From: Bacteroidota bacterium
Lineage (GTDB): Bacteria; Bacteroidota; Ignavibacteria; SZUA-365
DNA: 15,149 bases
Assembly: GCA_018224345.1 (NCBI GenBank)
Contig: JAGTUW010000219.1
Location: 1-15,149 of the forward strand
Reading direction: 5' to 3'
Below, piece by piece: positions 4,988-12,313 of this stretch (the first letter of the stretch is position 1; every line of letters starts with the position of its first letter). The translations under genes were made by a program, and so were the position numbers. The notes under the pieces are model-generated. The model made no database searches. It was given only the letters and a program-made list of their open reading frames with translations, and was not told the origin of the DNA.

Positions 4988-7672
4988 CTACAACAACCGT
5001 TCGATGACACTGATGAGATTGCTCTGATCAAAACTGCTCTTGTTGATATAGGCGTTCGCACCGACATCGAAGCCACGTTCACGGTGCTCCTGCGTCTCGA
5101 GACCGGTCACGAGTATGACAGGGAGTTCCTGCAGTTTTTCGTCCTTGCGTACCGCCTCGGTCAATTCAAAGCCATTCATGCGCGGCATTTCGACATCGGA
5201 CACAATCAGATCAAATTGTTCTTCTCTCATATGCGTAAGCGCATCGATACCGTCCACCGCCGTTTTCACTTCATAGCCCGAGGCGATGAGAATATCATGC
5301 AGCAGGACGCGGGAGGTGATTGAGTCATCGACAACCAGCAGACGCATGGTTTTCCTCTCTTCGGTCTCCTGCATTTCGGAACGTACAGGAGCATTGACGG
5401 CGCGGGCTGCGTCGAAGAGATCCGGTACCTGCAGCACCAGCACCAGTTCGCCATTGCTCAGCAGAGTCGCGCCCGCGATAGTGCGGATACGCGAAACCGG
5501 TGCAGGCAGAGGTTTGATAACGACGTCCTGCTCCCAGAGAATTTCATCGACTTCGACGGCCAGCAATTGAGAAGTGAGCCGGAGCATGAGTATCGTGGCC
5601 TGGGGAGGTTCGTCACGCTTTCCGTTTCCGTTGCCGCTGAGAATGTCTTCGAGCCGCCGCACGGTCACCGTGCGTCCCTCGTATTCCATTACCGATTTCC
5701 CCTCAAGCCTGGAGAAATTCTCTCGATGCATGCCGATACCGCGTTCGACGAACTGCAGCGGCACGATATAGAGGCGTCCCTGACTGCGTACCAGTACCCC
5801 GCGCGCATTCGAGAGCGAGAGAGGCAGGGATATTTTTACGACCGTTGACCTGTCCTTCTCCGCACTGATGGCTATCTCACCGCCCATGGAGACAATATTC
5901 TCGCGTACGACATTCATGCCGACGCCTCGTCCCGACACATCCGTGATGATGGGACTGGTGGTAATCCCCGACTGAAAAACAAGTTCGAGCGCATCCTGTT
6001 CCGACAAGGTACGGACTTTCTCAACCGAGAGCAGGCCTTCCGAGACGGCCTTACTTTTTATTTTCTCGATGTCGATACCGCGCCCGTCATCTTCGAGAAT
6101 GATTTCGATACGATTATCCTGCGCCATCCGGATGTCCAGCGTAAGGTTGCCCGCTACGGGTTTCCCATGGCGCGCGCGTGTCGCTGGATCCTCGATACCA
6201 TGATCCAGACTGTTGCGAAGCAGATGCAGCAACGGATCTTTGAGGGCCTCGAGGATCCGTTTGTCAATGCGGATTTCGTCACCGCTGATGTGGAAGCGCA
6301 CTTCCTTGTTGAGGTCCCGCGCCAACTTGCGTACAATGGTGGGTAGAGGGTCGGTAACGATAGAGAACGGCATAAGCAGGAGTTGCTTTGCAGTGTCCAT
6401 CATCGCATCGGACATGCTTTCCATCATGTACAGAGTTCCTCTGCCATCCTCGAGATTTTTTGCGACAGCCGATTCGATACCTTCGATCTGCCGTGCCGTC
6501 CATTTGAGAAAATTCTCCAGTGTCTCCTGCCGGCCCGTATCCTGCCCACGTTCGTTGACATGTGACAGACGCACCTCCGCCGCCTCGAGTGCGGACTGCC
6601 GCTGTTTCTGATGTTCCCGAATCCATTCACGACATTGGTCCATGACACGCCGCAGATCAGTGGCATGTTTGCCCAGCATGAATTTGATGCTGCTCAATTC
6701 CTCGGTCTGATGATACAGCGATTCGAGTTCTGCAATCGGAACACGTATGGTCTCCTTGACCGCACGCACTGCTGTACCGGTGCCTCCCACGGCCGGCGCA
6801 TGTCCATTTCCTCCCGCGCGAACTGCGTCGTTCGCGTAATGCGCATGTTCCGGCGGATGCACGCCTGCATCCCCGTGTGTCCTCGTCACCGTGTCTGTAC
6901 CGAAAGCAACAGCTCCGTCGCCTTCGCTTTCTGCATCCGGCAGATTCAGCGCATCCTGCGAAGCATCCGTGACGGATTGTGCTCGTTCTTCAGACAATAC
7001 ATCCGTGCGAGGGGTCGTCGCTGTATCCGGACCTGTTGTCGAAGAGCGCGCGGGTGTGTTCCGCAATACCGGTGTATTAGTTGTCACCTGGGTGTCATCG
7101 ATCAGGGAGGCTTCTGCCACTGTGTTGCGTTCCCCGGGACTCGACGACAGCGCTGCTGTTTCTCTGACGGACTCATCCGGAACTCGTGCTGTACCGGCAG
7201 CATGCAGAGGATCACTCTCCGCAAGGGGCGCTGGGGGCGCAGGTGTCTTCTTATCACGGTACTCAGCAACATTTCCCCTGCCGACCTCTTTTACTGCTTC
7301 AAACAGTCCCGCGACAGCCTCATTGTTCAATGACAATTCGATATCGCTTTCCAGCATGTCGAGGAGGATATCGACAGCTTTTGCCGCGAGATCGAATTGC
7401 TCGCATGTGGCCGAGTCGGCATCTTTCTTCCACAGAGAAAACAGACTTTCGAGTGACTGGCACAGCGCCTCGATATCACTGCGATCGATGGCGCGGGCCG
7501 CGCCTTTGAGACTGTGTGCTTCCCGGAATATCAATTCGATCACATTCCGGCGTTCCTCGCCCGAAACGTGTTCGAGATCATTGAGGCATTTGCTGATCGT
7601 GCGATAATGTTCATCTGCTTCGATCGCGAACGCTTCACGTAACTTGCGGATAAATTCAGCTTCATTCATCAT
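4988..7672 (-). CDS. cheA: Hybrid CheA histidine kinase with C-terminal receiver (WspE-like)
   Basis: The central kinase of the chemosensory array, 894 residues. Order: Hpt/P1 domain (about 5-125) with His53 in EAHSLKGAAR; a long Thr/Ala/Pro/Gly-rich linker (about 141-303) in place of a P2 domain; an enlarged P3 dimerisation region (about 308-430) opening IRVPIAELESLY; HATPase with LLRNSLDHGIE (484-494), DDGRGID (528-534) and SGRGVGMNVV (580-589); a CheW-like P5 domain (about 622-755); and a receiver (776-894) with Asp782-Asp783, phospho-acceptor Asp826 (IVSDVEMPRMNG), Thr81 of that domain and Lys878. The fused receiver is typical of WspE/FrzE-type kinases, where it can act as phosphate sink or output. 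Two ATGs in tandem open the frame (7672 and 7669); no clear ribosome binding site distinguishes them. Confidence 0.94.
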   Translation of the reverse strand: MMNEAEFIRKLREAFAIEADEHYRTISKCLNDLEHVSGEERRNVIELIFREAHSLKGAARAIDRSDIEALCQSLESLFSLWKKDADSATCEQFDLAAKAVDILLDMLESDIELSLNNEAVAGLFEAVKEVGRGNVAEYRDKKTPAPPAPLAESDPLHAAGTARVPDESVRETAALSSSPGERNTVAEASLIDDTQVTTNTPVLRNTPARSSTTGPDTATTPRTDVLSEERAQSVTDASQDALNLPDAESEGDGAVAFGTDTVTRTHGDAGVHPPEHAHYANDAVRAGGNGHAPAVGGTGTAVRAVKETIRVPIAELESLYHQTEELSSIKFMLGKHATDLRRVMDQCREWIREHQKQRQSALEAAEVRLSHVNERGQDTGRQETLENFLKWTARQIEGIESAVAKNLEDGRGTLYMMESMSDAMMDTAKQLLLMPFSIVTDPLPTIVRKLARDLNKEVRFHISGDEIRIDKRILEALKDPLLHLLRNSLDHGIEDPATRARHGKPVAGNLTLDIRMAQDNRIEIILEDDGRGIDIEKIKSKAVSEGLLSVEKVRTLSEQDALELVFQSGITTSPIITDVSGRGVGMNVVRENIVSMGGEIAISAEKDRSTVVKISLPLSLSNARGVLVRSQGRLYIVPLQFVERGIGMHRENFSRLEGKSVMEYEGRTVTVRRLEDILSGNGNGKRDEPPQATILMLRLTSQLLAVEVDEILWEQDVVIKPLPAPVSRIRTIAGATLLSNGELVLVLQVPDLFDAARAVNAPVRSEMQETEERKTMRLLVVDDSITSRVLLHDILIASGYEVKTAVDGIDALTHMREEQFDLIVSDVEMPRMNGFELTEAVRKDEKLQELPVILVTGLETQEHRERGFDVGANAYINKSSFDQSNLISVIERLL

Positions 7673-7694
7673 AGCGTGTCGTGCGGTCTGTCTT

Positions 7695-9491
7695 TCAGAG
7701 TTTATAACGTTCTACGAAGCGCTGCAGTCGTGTACCGAGTTCCTTGAGATTCTGTGCGGTGAGTTCAACCTGATGAATGGATTCCACATTCTGTTCGCTG
7801 GCCGACTTGATGTGTTGAATCGCGGTTGTGACCTGATCGAGGCCTACCACCTGTTCTTTCGCTGAGGCCGCGATCTGTACCATCGAATCGGCGGTATTGT
7901 TGATCCCCTGCATGACGGTCTGTATTGCCTGTCCCGAATGTGAGGAAAGTTGCGCGCCGTCCTCGGCGAGCTTGGTGCCACGTTCGGCCACCATCACAGC
8001 GGATGCGGTTGCCTTCTGTGTGTCGATCAGGATCGAGCGGACTTTCCCGGTTGCCTGTTTCGATTGTTCGGCATGATTGCGGATCTCCTTGGCCACGACA
8101 GTAAATCCCTTTCCGTAATCACCGGCTTTTGCGGCTTCGATCGCGGCGTTCACGGCGAGAATATTCGATTGTTCAGCCAGGTCGTTGACGGAAGTGACGA
8201 TGTCACCGATAGCCTGCCCCTGTTCGCTGAGTTTGATAATACTTTCGGCGATGCCGCGCATCTGCTCACGGATGTTCTCCATGCTCTGTATGCTCTTCCC
8301 GATGGCGTCGACACCGTCGTGTGAAATGCGCAGCGTCTGCTGCGTATTCTCGGAAATAGTTTTTGCTTTCTGATTCGATAGCTGTGAGGCCTGCTTGACT
8401 TCCAGCAGTGTTGTTGCGGTTTCGTTGACTGCCGAGGCGGTCTCGCGTGCTCCTGCCGCAATTTGCACCATGGTCGAGGAGAGTTCCGCAGTCGCCGAAG
8501 CGAGAACATTGATACCTTCGATCATTTCACGGATCTGCGTGCGCAGCCGCTCCACCATCGCGGCCAGCGCATGTCCGAGCACGTCTTTGTCGGACATCGG
8601 CGTGATTTCAACCGTCAGATCTCCGTCTGCGATACGTGCGGCGATTTGTGCCTCGTGCTCGGAATTGACACGCAACTTTTCGAGTGTCTGCAGCAGCGTC
8701 CCGACTTCATCGGTACGATCGGAGCTTATCGGTATACTTGTGTCGCCCTGTCCGAGCCGTTCGGCCACCTCCGTGGCAAGACTCAGAGGGTGAGAAATCT
8801 GCCTGGATATGATGGTGGCAAAGAAAATTATCAGAATCACACCGATACCGAGGATGAGCACCCGTGCAAGCAGCGCGGTATCCTGTATGGTATCGATGCG
8901 TTTTCGCGAGGCTTCGAGGAGATTGCGCATCTCATAACTGAACACATCGAGTGTGCCTGCAAAGAGCAGTTCGTTATCCTCGAGATCCGAACGCAACATG
9001 CGCAACGCATTGAGATCCCGTTGTTCTACGAGAGGAATGACTTTCGCCGATAGCATGAGAAAGGCGTCATGCGTTCTACTCAGTTTGATGAATTGCTGCT
9101 TCACATTCTGCAGCGAACGCGCAACATCATCTCCCTCCATGCGCTGCTGTGCGTCATCGAGTTGATTTGTCAGACGGGCTTTTATGCCATTGAGTTTCTT
9201 GTGTTGCAGCAACAGTTGTTCGCGTAATTCCTCGAATTCTCCGATACTCAGTCGCGGATCGACATGCTGCCGTAACCGGTAAAACTGCATCCGTTCCCGG
9301 ATAAATTCCTGAATGATATCATTCCCGGCCTGGTTGAGGGGTATATGTACAGTACGCATCCTCTCATACTCGACCTGCGACCGCCCCGATTGCAGATTGT
9401 CAATAGCGATCAGGACAAGAAGAAATGTAATGACAACACCGAAACCGAGGAACAGTTTATTTTTGGTTTTCAGATTCGCGAACCAATTCAT
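7695..9491 (-). CDS. Methyl-accepting chemoreceptor with periplasmic four-helix-type sensor
   Basis: The receptor of the operon, 598 residues. TM1 (about 13-30) and TM2 (about 209-229) bracket an all-helical periplasmic domain (31-208) that looks like the 4HB_MCP sensor family. Next comes a HAMP (about 230-280), then what looks like a second HAMP (about 284-320, with IADGDLTVEI and later DVLGHALAAMVERL). The signalling domain has the hairpin tip around 438-475 (EQSNILAVNAAIEAAKAG, then GKGFTVVAKEIR) that contacts CheA and CheW. There is no C-terminal NWETF-like pentapeptide; the protein ends ERYKL. The start has GAGG at 9498-9501, spaced six bases and overlapping the preceding cheW stop codon. 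It lies between the second cheW and cheA, unlike wspA, which comes first in Pseudomonas. The ligand is unknown; a surface or envelope stimulus is conceivable. Confidence 0.94.
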   Translation of the reverse strand: MNWFANLKTKNKLFLGFGVVITFLLVLIAIDNLQSGRSQVEYERMRTVHIPLNQAGNDIIQEFIRERMQFYRLRQHVDPRLSIGEFEELREQLLLQHKKLNGIKARLTNQLDDAQQRMEGDDVARSLQNVKQQFIKLSRTHDAFLMLSAKVIPLVEQRDLNALRMLRSDLEDNELLFAGTLDVFSYEMRNLLEASRKRIDTIQDTALLARVLILGIGVILIIFFATIISRQISHPLSLATEVAERLGQGDTSIPISSDRTDEVGTLLQTLEKLRVNSEHEAQIAARIADGDLTVEITPMSDKDVLGHALAAMVERLRTQIREMIEGINVLASATAELSSTMVQIAAGARETASAVNETATTLLEVKQASQLSNQKAKTISENTQQTLRISHDGVDAIGKSIQSMENIREQMRGIAESIIKLSEQGQAIGDIVTSVNDLAEQSNILAVNAAIEAAKAGDYGKGFTVVAKEIRNHAEQSKQATGKVRSILIDTQKATASAVMVAERGTKLAEDGAQLSSHSGQAIQTVMQGINNTADSMVQIAASAKEQVVGLDQVTTAIQHIKSASEQNVESIHQVELTAQNLKELGTRLQRFVERYKL

Positions 9492-9500
9492 TTTCCGCCT

Positions 9501-10160
9501 CTATTGACTGTTTCTTTCCTGCTGTACCGGTATTCTTCGCTCACCGGTGACAAGTGGATCACCGAGCACCATTCCCGCGTTGAGCAGAAGAATGCGCCCC
9601 TCTACCAGACCACGCATATACGCGCGACTGCGTTCATGGATTTCCGAAGGCAATTCCCTCAGGTCCGCCCTGTTGTAACTGCGCATGCCCTGCACGGAAT
9701 CGACCAGGAAGCCGACACTCAGACGTTCACGCCGGAGCATCAGGACCCGGTGCATGGTCGTCAGTTCCGAGGCCGGAAGATTGAGAATGCGCTTGAGATC
9801 GATGACGGCGAACAGGACGCCGCGCAGACTCGAGATGCCAAGTATTCCCTTCCCGGTCTGTGGCAGGGCGACCAGATTGTGCAGCGGGATGACTTCCTCG
9901 ATATCATTGCATGCGACACCATAGGTATCGCCACCGAGAGTGAAGAGCACGATGTCTTCTGTGACCGCAGGCTCTGCATTCGTCGAATGCTCACTCGCGC
10001 GTGCATACAAGCGTGCACGTGCACGTAACACAGCGTCTGGCGAAGGATCGTCTTTCCCCACTCCCTCAAGACGATCCCGCACGCATTGGAGGAGCTCATG
10101 AATTTCACTCCACTGCGCCGTGTCATTATTCTCGCTATCTATGCGGATATGGTTACTCAT
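9501..10160 (-). CDS. cheW: CheW-type coupling protein with N-terminal extension (WspD-like)
   Basis: A 219-residue adaptor linking receptor tips to CheA. The CheW/SH3-like domain spans about 68-205: it opens with EDIVLFTLGGDTYGVACNDIEEVI, abbreviated here, and contains GISSLRGVLFAVIDL with the conserved Arg and the later VGFLVDSVQGM segment. The first 65 or so residues are an extra helical, charged stretch with no family I recognise; canonical CheW proteins are about 150-170 residues. ATG 10160 overlaps the stop of cheR by 4 bp (ATGA). The receptor gene follows after 9 bp. It occupies the position of WspD in the Wsp order. The extension might bind the CheR TPRs or fix array position, but that is speculation. 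Confidence 0.92.
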   Translation of the reverse strand: MSNHIRIDSENNDTAQWSEIHELLQCVRDRLEGVGKDDPSPDAVLRARARLYARASEHSTNAEPAVTEDIVLFTLGGDTYGVACNDIEEVIPLHNLVALPQTGKGILGISSLRGVLFAVIDLKRILNLPASELTTMHRVLMLRRERLSVGFLVDSVQGMRSYNRADLRELPSEIHERSRAYMRGLVEGRILLLNAGMVLGDPLVTGERRIPVQQERNSQ

Positions 10161-11695
10161 TGCTCAAGAAATGTGTGAATAATGTCTTCCATTTTTCGAG
10201 CCGTGATTTCACCCGGTTCGAGAATCCCATCACTGTCCGTTAACTCTCCGAGGAGATGCAGCGCTATGGAAAAATGGCGCCGCGCCCTCGCGCCGTTCCC
10301 GAGTTGCCTGTGCAATGTGGCGATGGAAAAATGAGCGGGGATGAAATCCTGGTGCAGATACAGTGCGCGTTCGAAGGATTGCAGAGCTGCGGTGGTTTCA
10401 CCGTATTCGCGCAGTATCGTCCCATGGGTGTAATGTGCGTGCGGGTCCATTTTATTTTCCGCAATAGCCTCCGAAATCTGCTGCAGAGCTTCCTGCAGAT
10501 TCCCGGCATCGGCCAGTTCCTTCGCACGGGCAACGCGCTCTTTTGTCGATGCCGACTTCGGCATGACCTCGTTTCCCGTTGCAGCATCGCCGCTTCCCGG
10601 TTTATCTGCAATAACGGCGTCCTTGTTGACTCCGTGCATCTCCTCGGCAGACGGCCACTGTTCCTCCGCAGACGAAGACTGTTCCTTTGCGGACGAAGGC
10701 GGTGCTGGCGCTTCTGTTGTGGTAAACAATGCCGAAAGGACATTTATCAGAGAAGACTTCTGCTCCGATGCAGCCGTTTCTTCACCGACGTCCTCCTTCG
10801 GTGCTTCCCTGTGGAATTTCAGCATCTCCGGCATCGAGGCCTGTTTGCGGAACACCGTCGCATCGCCGAAACGCACCCCCTCGAAGCCTGGATTATTGAT
10901 GAGCGTGGTTTCCGTCAGACTCGGAATCAGCCAGCCATCCTCACGCAATGCGCGACGGAACCCCTGCACGACGTCTTTCACTTTTTCACGCGTGAAATAC
11001 ATCAGCACATTCCGACAGAAAATAATATCGAAGCCCGTCGGGAACAGAGCCGGCGCTGCGACGAGGTTCAAAACACGAAATTCCGTGTGATGCTTGAGCA
11101 TCGGCACGACCGCATGGCGCCCTTCTTCCGTTTTCCCGAAATACGCGGAATGAAGTTCCATCGGGACGTCACGGAAAGACCAATCCCTGTACACTCCCTC
11201 CCGTGCCCGCTGGACAGCGATGGGGTTGATATCCGTTCCGAGAATTTCGTAGCTCCATTCCGGACGTTGCCCCAGAAAGGAATCAAGAAGGATGGCGATA
11301 GAGTATGCCTCTTCCCCCGTACTGCAACCTGCGCACCAGACACGGAGTCGAAAATCACCGCGTGCCTCCTTGCGTGCGAGCAGTTCGGGTATAAGCGTCT
11401 CCCGCAGCAGGGAGAATACGATGATTTCACGGAAAAAGTAGGATTCCCCGATCGTCAGGTGCTTGGCGAGAACAGAGACGAAGTGATTGTCCTGCTGCCC
11501 CTGCACCAGCGACGTCAGGAAGTCCGACATTTCCGTCACACCCAGCTCACGTGCGGCTGGTTTGAGCAGGCGGAGCAGATCACTCCATTGATGAGGCTGG
11601 TATCGCAGACCTAGCAGCAGATCAATTTTCTGCATGACCCGGGCTGGATGTACTTCCGCATGCATGCTATGTGCTCTTGCGTTCACGTGCTTCAT
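10157..11695 (-). CDS. cheR: CheR methyltransferase with C-terminal TPR repeats (WspC-like)
   Basis: Methylates receptor glutamates using S-adenosylmethionine. The 512 residues comprise the CheR N-terminal helical part (about 22-90, with TIGESYFFRE), the methyltransferase fold with motif I VWCAGCSTGEEAYS (119-132), ILGTDINPIA (151-160), FCRNVLMYF (226-234) and GWLIPSLTETT (254-264); a low-complexity linker (about 290-383); and roughly three TPR motifs (384-482). The TPR tail is the hallmark of WspC/FrzF-type enzymes, which do not need a receptor pentapeptide, and the receptor here lacks one. ATG 11695 overlaps the upstream cheW stop by 4 bp; in-frame Met11 and Met21 are alternative starts, because the region before the core fold is unconserved. 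The linker has a three-unit repeat. Confidence 0.94.
   Translation of the reverse strand: MKHVNARAHSMHAEVHPARVMQKIDLLLGLRYQPHQWSDLLRLLKPAARELGVTEMSDFLTSLVQGQQDNHFVSVLAKHLTIGESYFFREIIVFSLLRETLIPELLARKEARGDFRLRVWCAGCSTGEEAYSIAILLDSFLGQRPEWSYEILGTDINPIAVQRAREGVYRDWSFRDVPMELHSAYFGKTEEGRHAVVPMLKHHTEFRVLNLVAAPALFPTGFDIIFCRNVLMYFTREKVKDVVQGFRRALREDGWLIPSLTETTLINNPGFEGVRFGDATVFRKQASMPEMLKFHREAPKEDVGEETAASEQKSSLINVLSALFTTTEAPAPPSSAKEQSSSAEEQWPSAEEMHGVNKDAVIADKPGSGDAATGNEVMPKSASTKERVARAKELADAGNLQEALQQISEAIAENKMDPHAHYTHGTILREYGETTAALQSFERALYLHQDFIPAHFSIATLHRQLGNGARARRHFSIALHLLGELTDSDGILEPGEITARKMEDIIHTFLEQ
10640..10702 (-). repeat. Three 21-bp imperfect tandem units in the cheR linker
   Basis: Units at 10640-10660, 10661-10681 and 10682-10702 are in frame. 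Each encodes a Ser-Ala-Glu/Lys-Glu-rich heptad (SAKEQSS, SAEEQWP, SAEEMHG in reading order). The units have diverged by substitutions only. The repeat lies in the linker between the methyltransferase and TPR parts, where length change should be tolerated. Confidence 0.6.
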
Positions 11696-12195
11696 CCTTG
11701 TTGTTCCAGAAGAGTCACGGAGAGATCGGGAAGTGTGCCGATACCTTCGATTCTCTCGAGCGCGGGGACATCGATGATCAGTATCATATCCTCACCCATC
11801 TGAACGAGGCCCACGAACGGGTGCCCTGAACCCGTGCCGAATGAGCGTATCGATGCCTCGTCCCCTATATCAATGATATCCACCACAGCATCGATCAAGA
11901 GAGCGGAACCGTAGCCGGCATCACGGAGGATGATGAATTGTCTGTCCGGATCGATCGCAGTTGCAGCTTCTCCCAGCAGCACGGCACTGTCGATGACCGG
12001 AAGGATATCTCCTCGGAACGCAATCATTCCCGCAAGAACCGGGGACAACCCGGGTGTATGCAGCAAAGAAAATGCGGGAACGACTTCCACCACATGCCGT
12101 AATGACACGGAGAGTAGTCGTTCCCGGCTGCGGAATACGAGATGAATATTGGGAGTTTCTTGCGTCATCGGAACTTCTGGTTGTTGAATAACCAT
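11692..12195 (-). CDS. cheW: CheW-type coupling protein, first gene of the operon (WspB-like)
   Basis: A 167-residue adaptor of normal CheW length, starting MVIQQPEVP. The domain runs from about 15 to 155 and includes HLVFRSRERLLSVSL, GMIAFRGDILPVID with the conserved Arg, and DMILIIDVPAL. I chose ATG 12195 because GAAGGA at 12205-12210 lies nine bases upstream. A TTG three codons earlier abuts that site, and a later ATG (MTQETPN) has no comparable site. The stop overlaps the cheR start by 4 bp. Having two different CheW proteins flank CheR is characteristic of Wsp-type clusters. As the first gene after a 118-bp gap it probably carries the operon's leader, unless transcription reads through from purB. 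Confidence 0.9.
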   Translation of the reverse strand: MVIQQPEVPMTQETPNIHLVFRSRERLLSVSLRHVVEVVPAFSLLHTPGLSPVLAGMIAFRGDILPVIDSAVLLGEAATAIDPDRQFIILRDAGYGSALLIDAVVDIIDIGDEASIRSFGTGSGHPFVGLVQMGEDMILIIDVPALERIEGIGTLPDLSVTLLEQQG

Positions 12196-12313
12196 TGCAC
12201 GCAATCCTTCTGAGTGGGATGTAACATGCGATTACTGAACGCAAGATACCCTTCAAGACTTACTGGAAGCTGAATACCAGATTAACAAACGTTAAGATGC
12301 ATGCGAACTCCCG
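12196..12313. promoter_or_regulatory. Leader region of the chemosensory operon
   Basis: This 118-bp spacer between purB and cheW holds the cheW ribosome binding site (GAAGGA, 12205-12210) and a small inverted repeat TTAAC-4-GTTAA at 12282-12295. There is no T-tailed hairpin after purB, so read-through is possible. I could not find a -35/-10 pair with acceptable spacing and do not assign a promoter sequence. Confidence 0.4.

Noticed and set aside
10256..11614. A 452-codon open frame on the plus strand
   Set aside because: It lies wholly opposite cheR, whose motifs are unmistakable. The plus-strand translation has no recognisable domain, is rich in Cys, Arg and His, and has the look of an antisense shadow.
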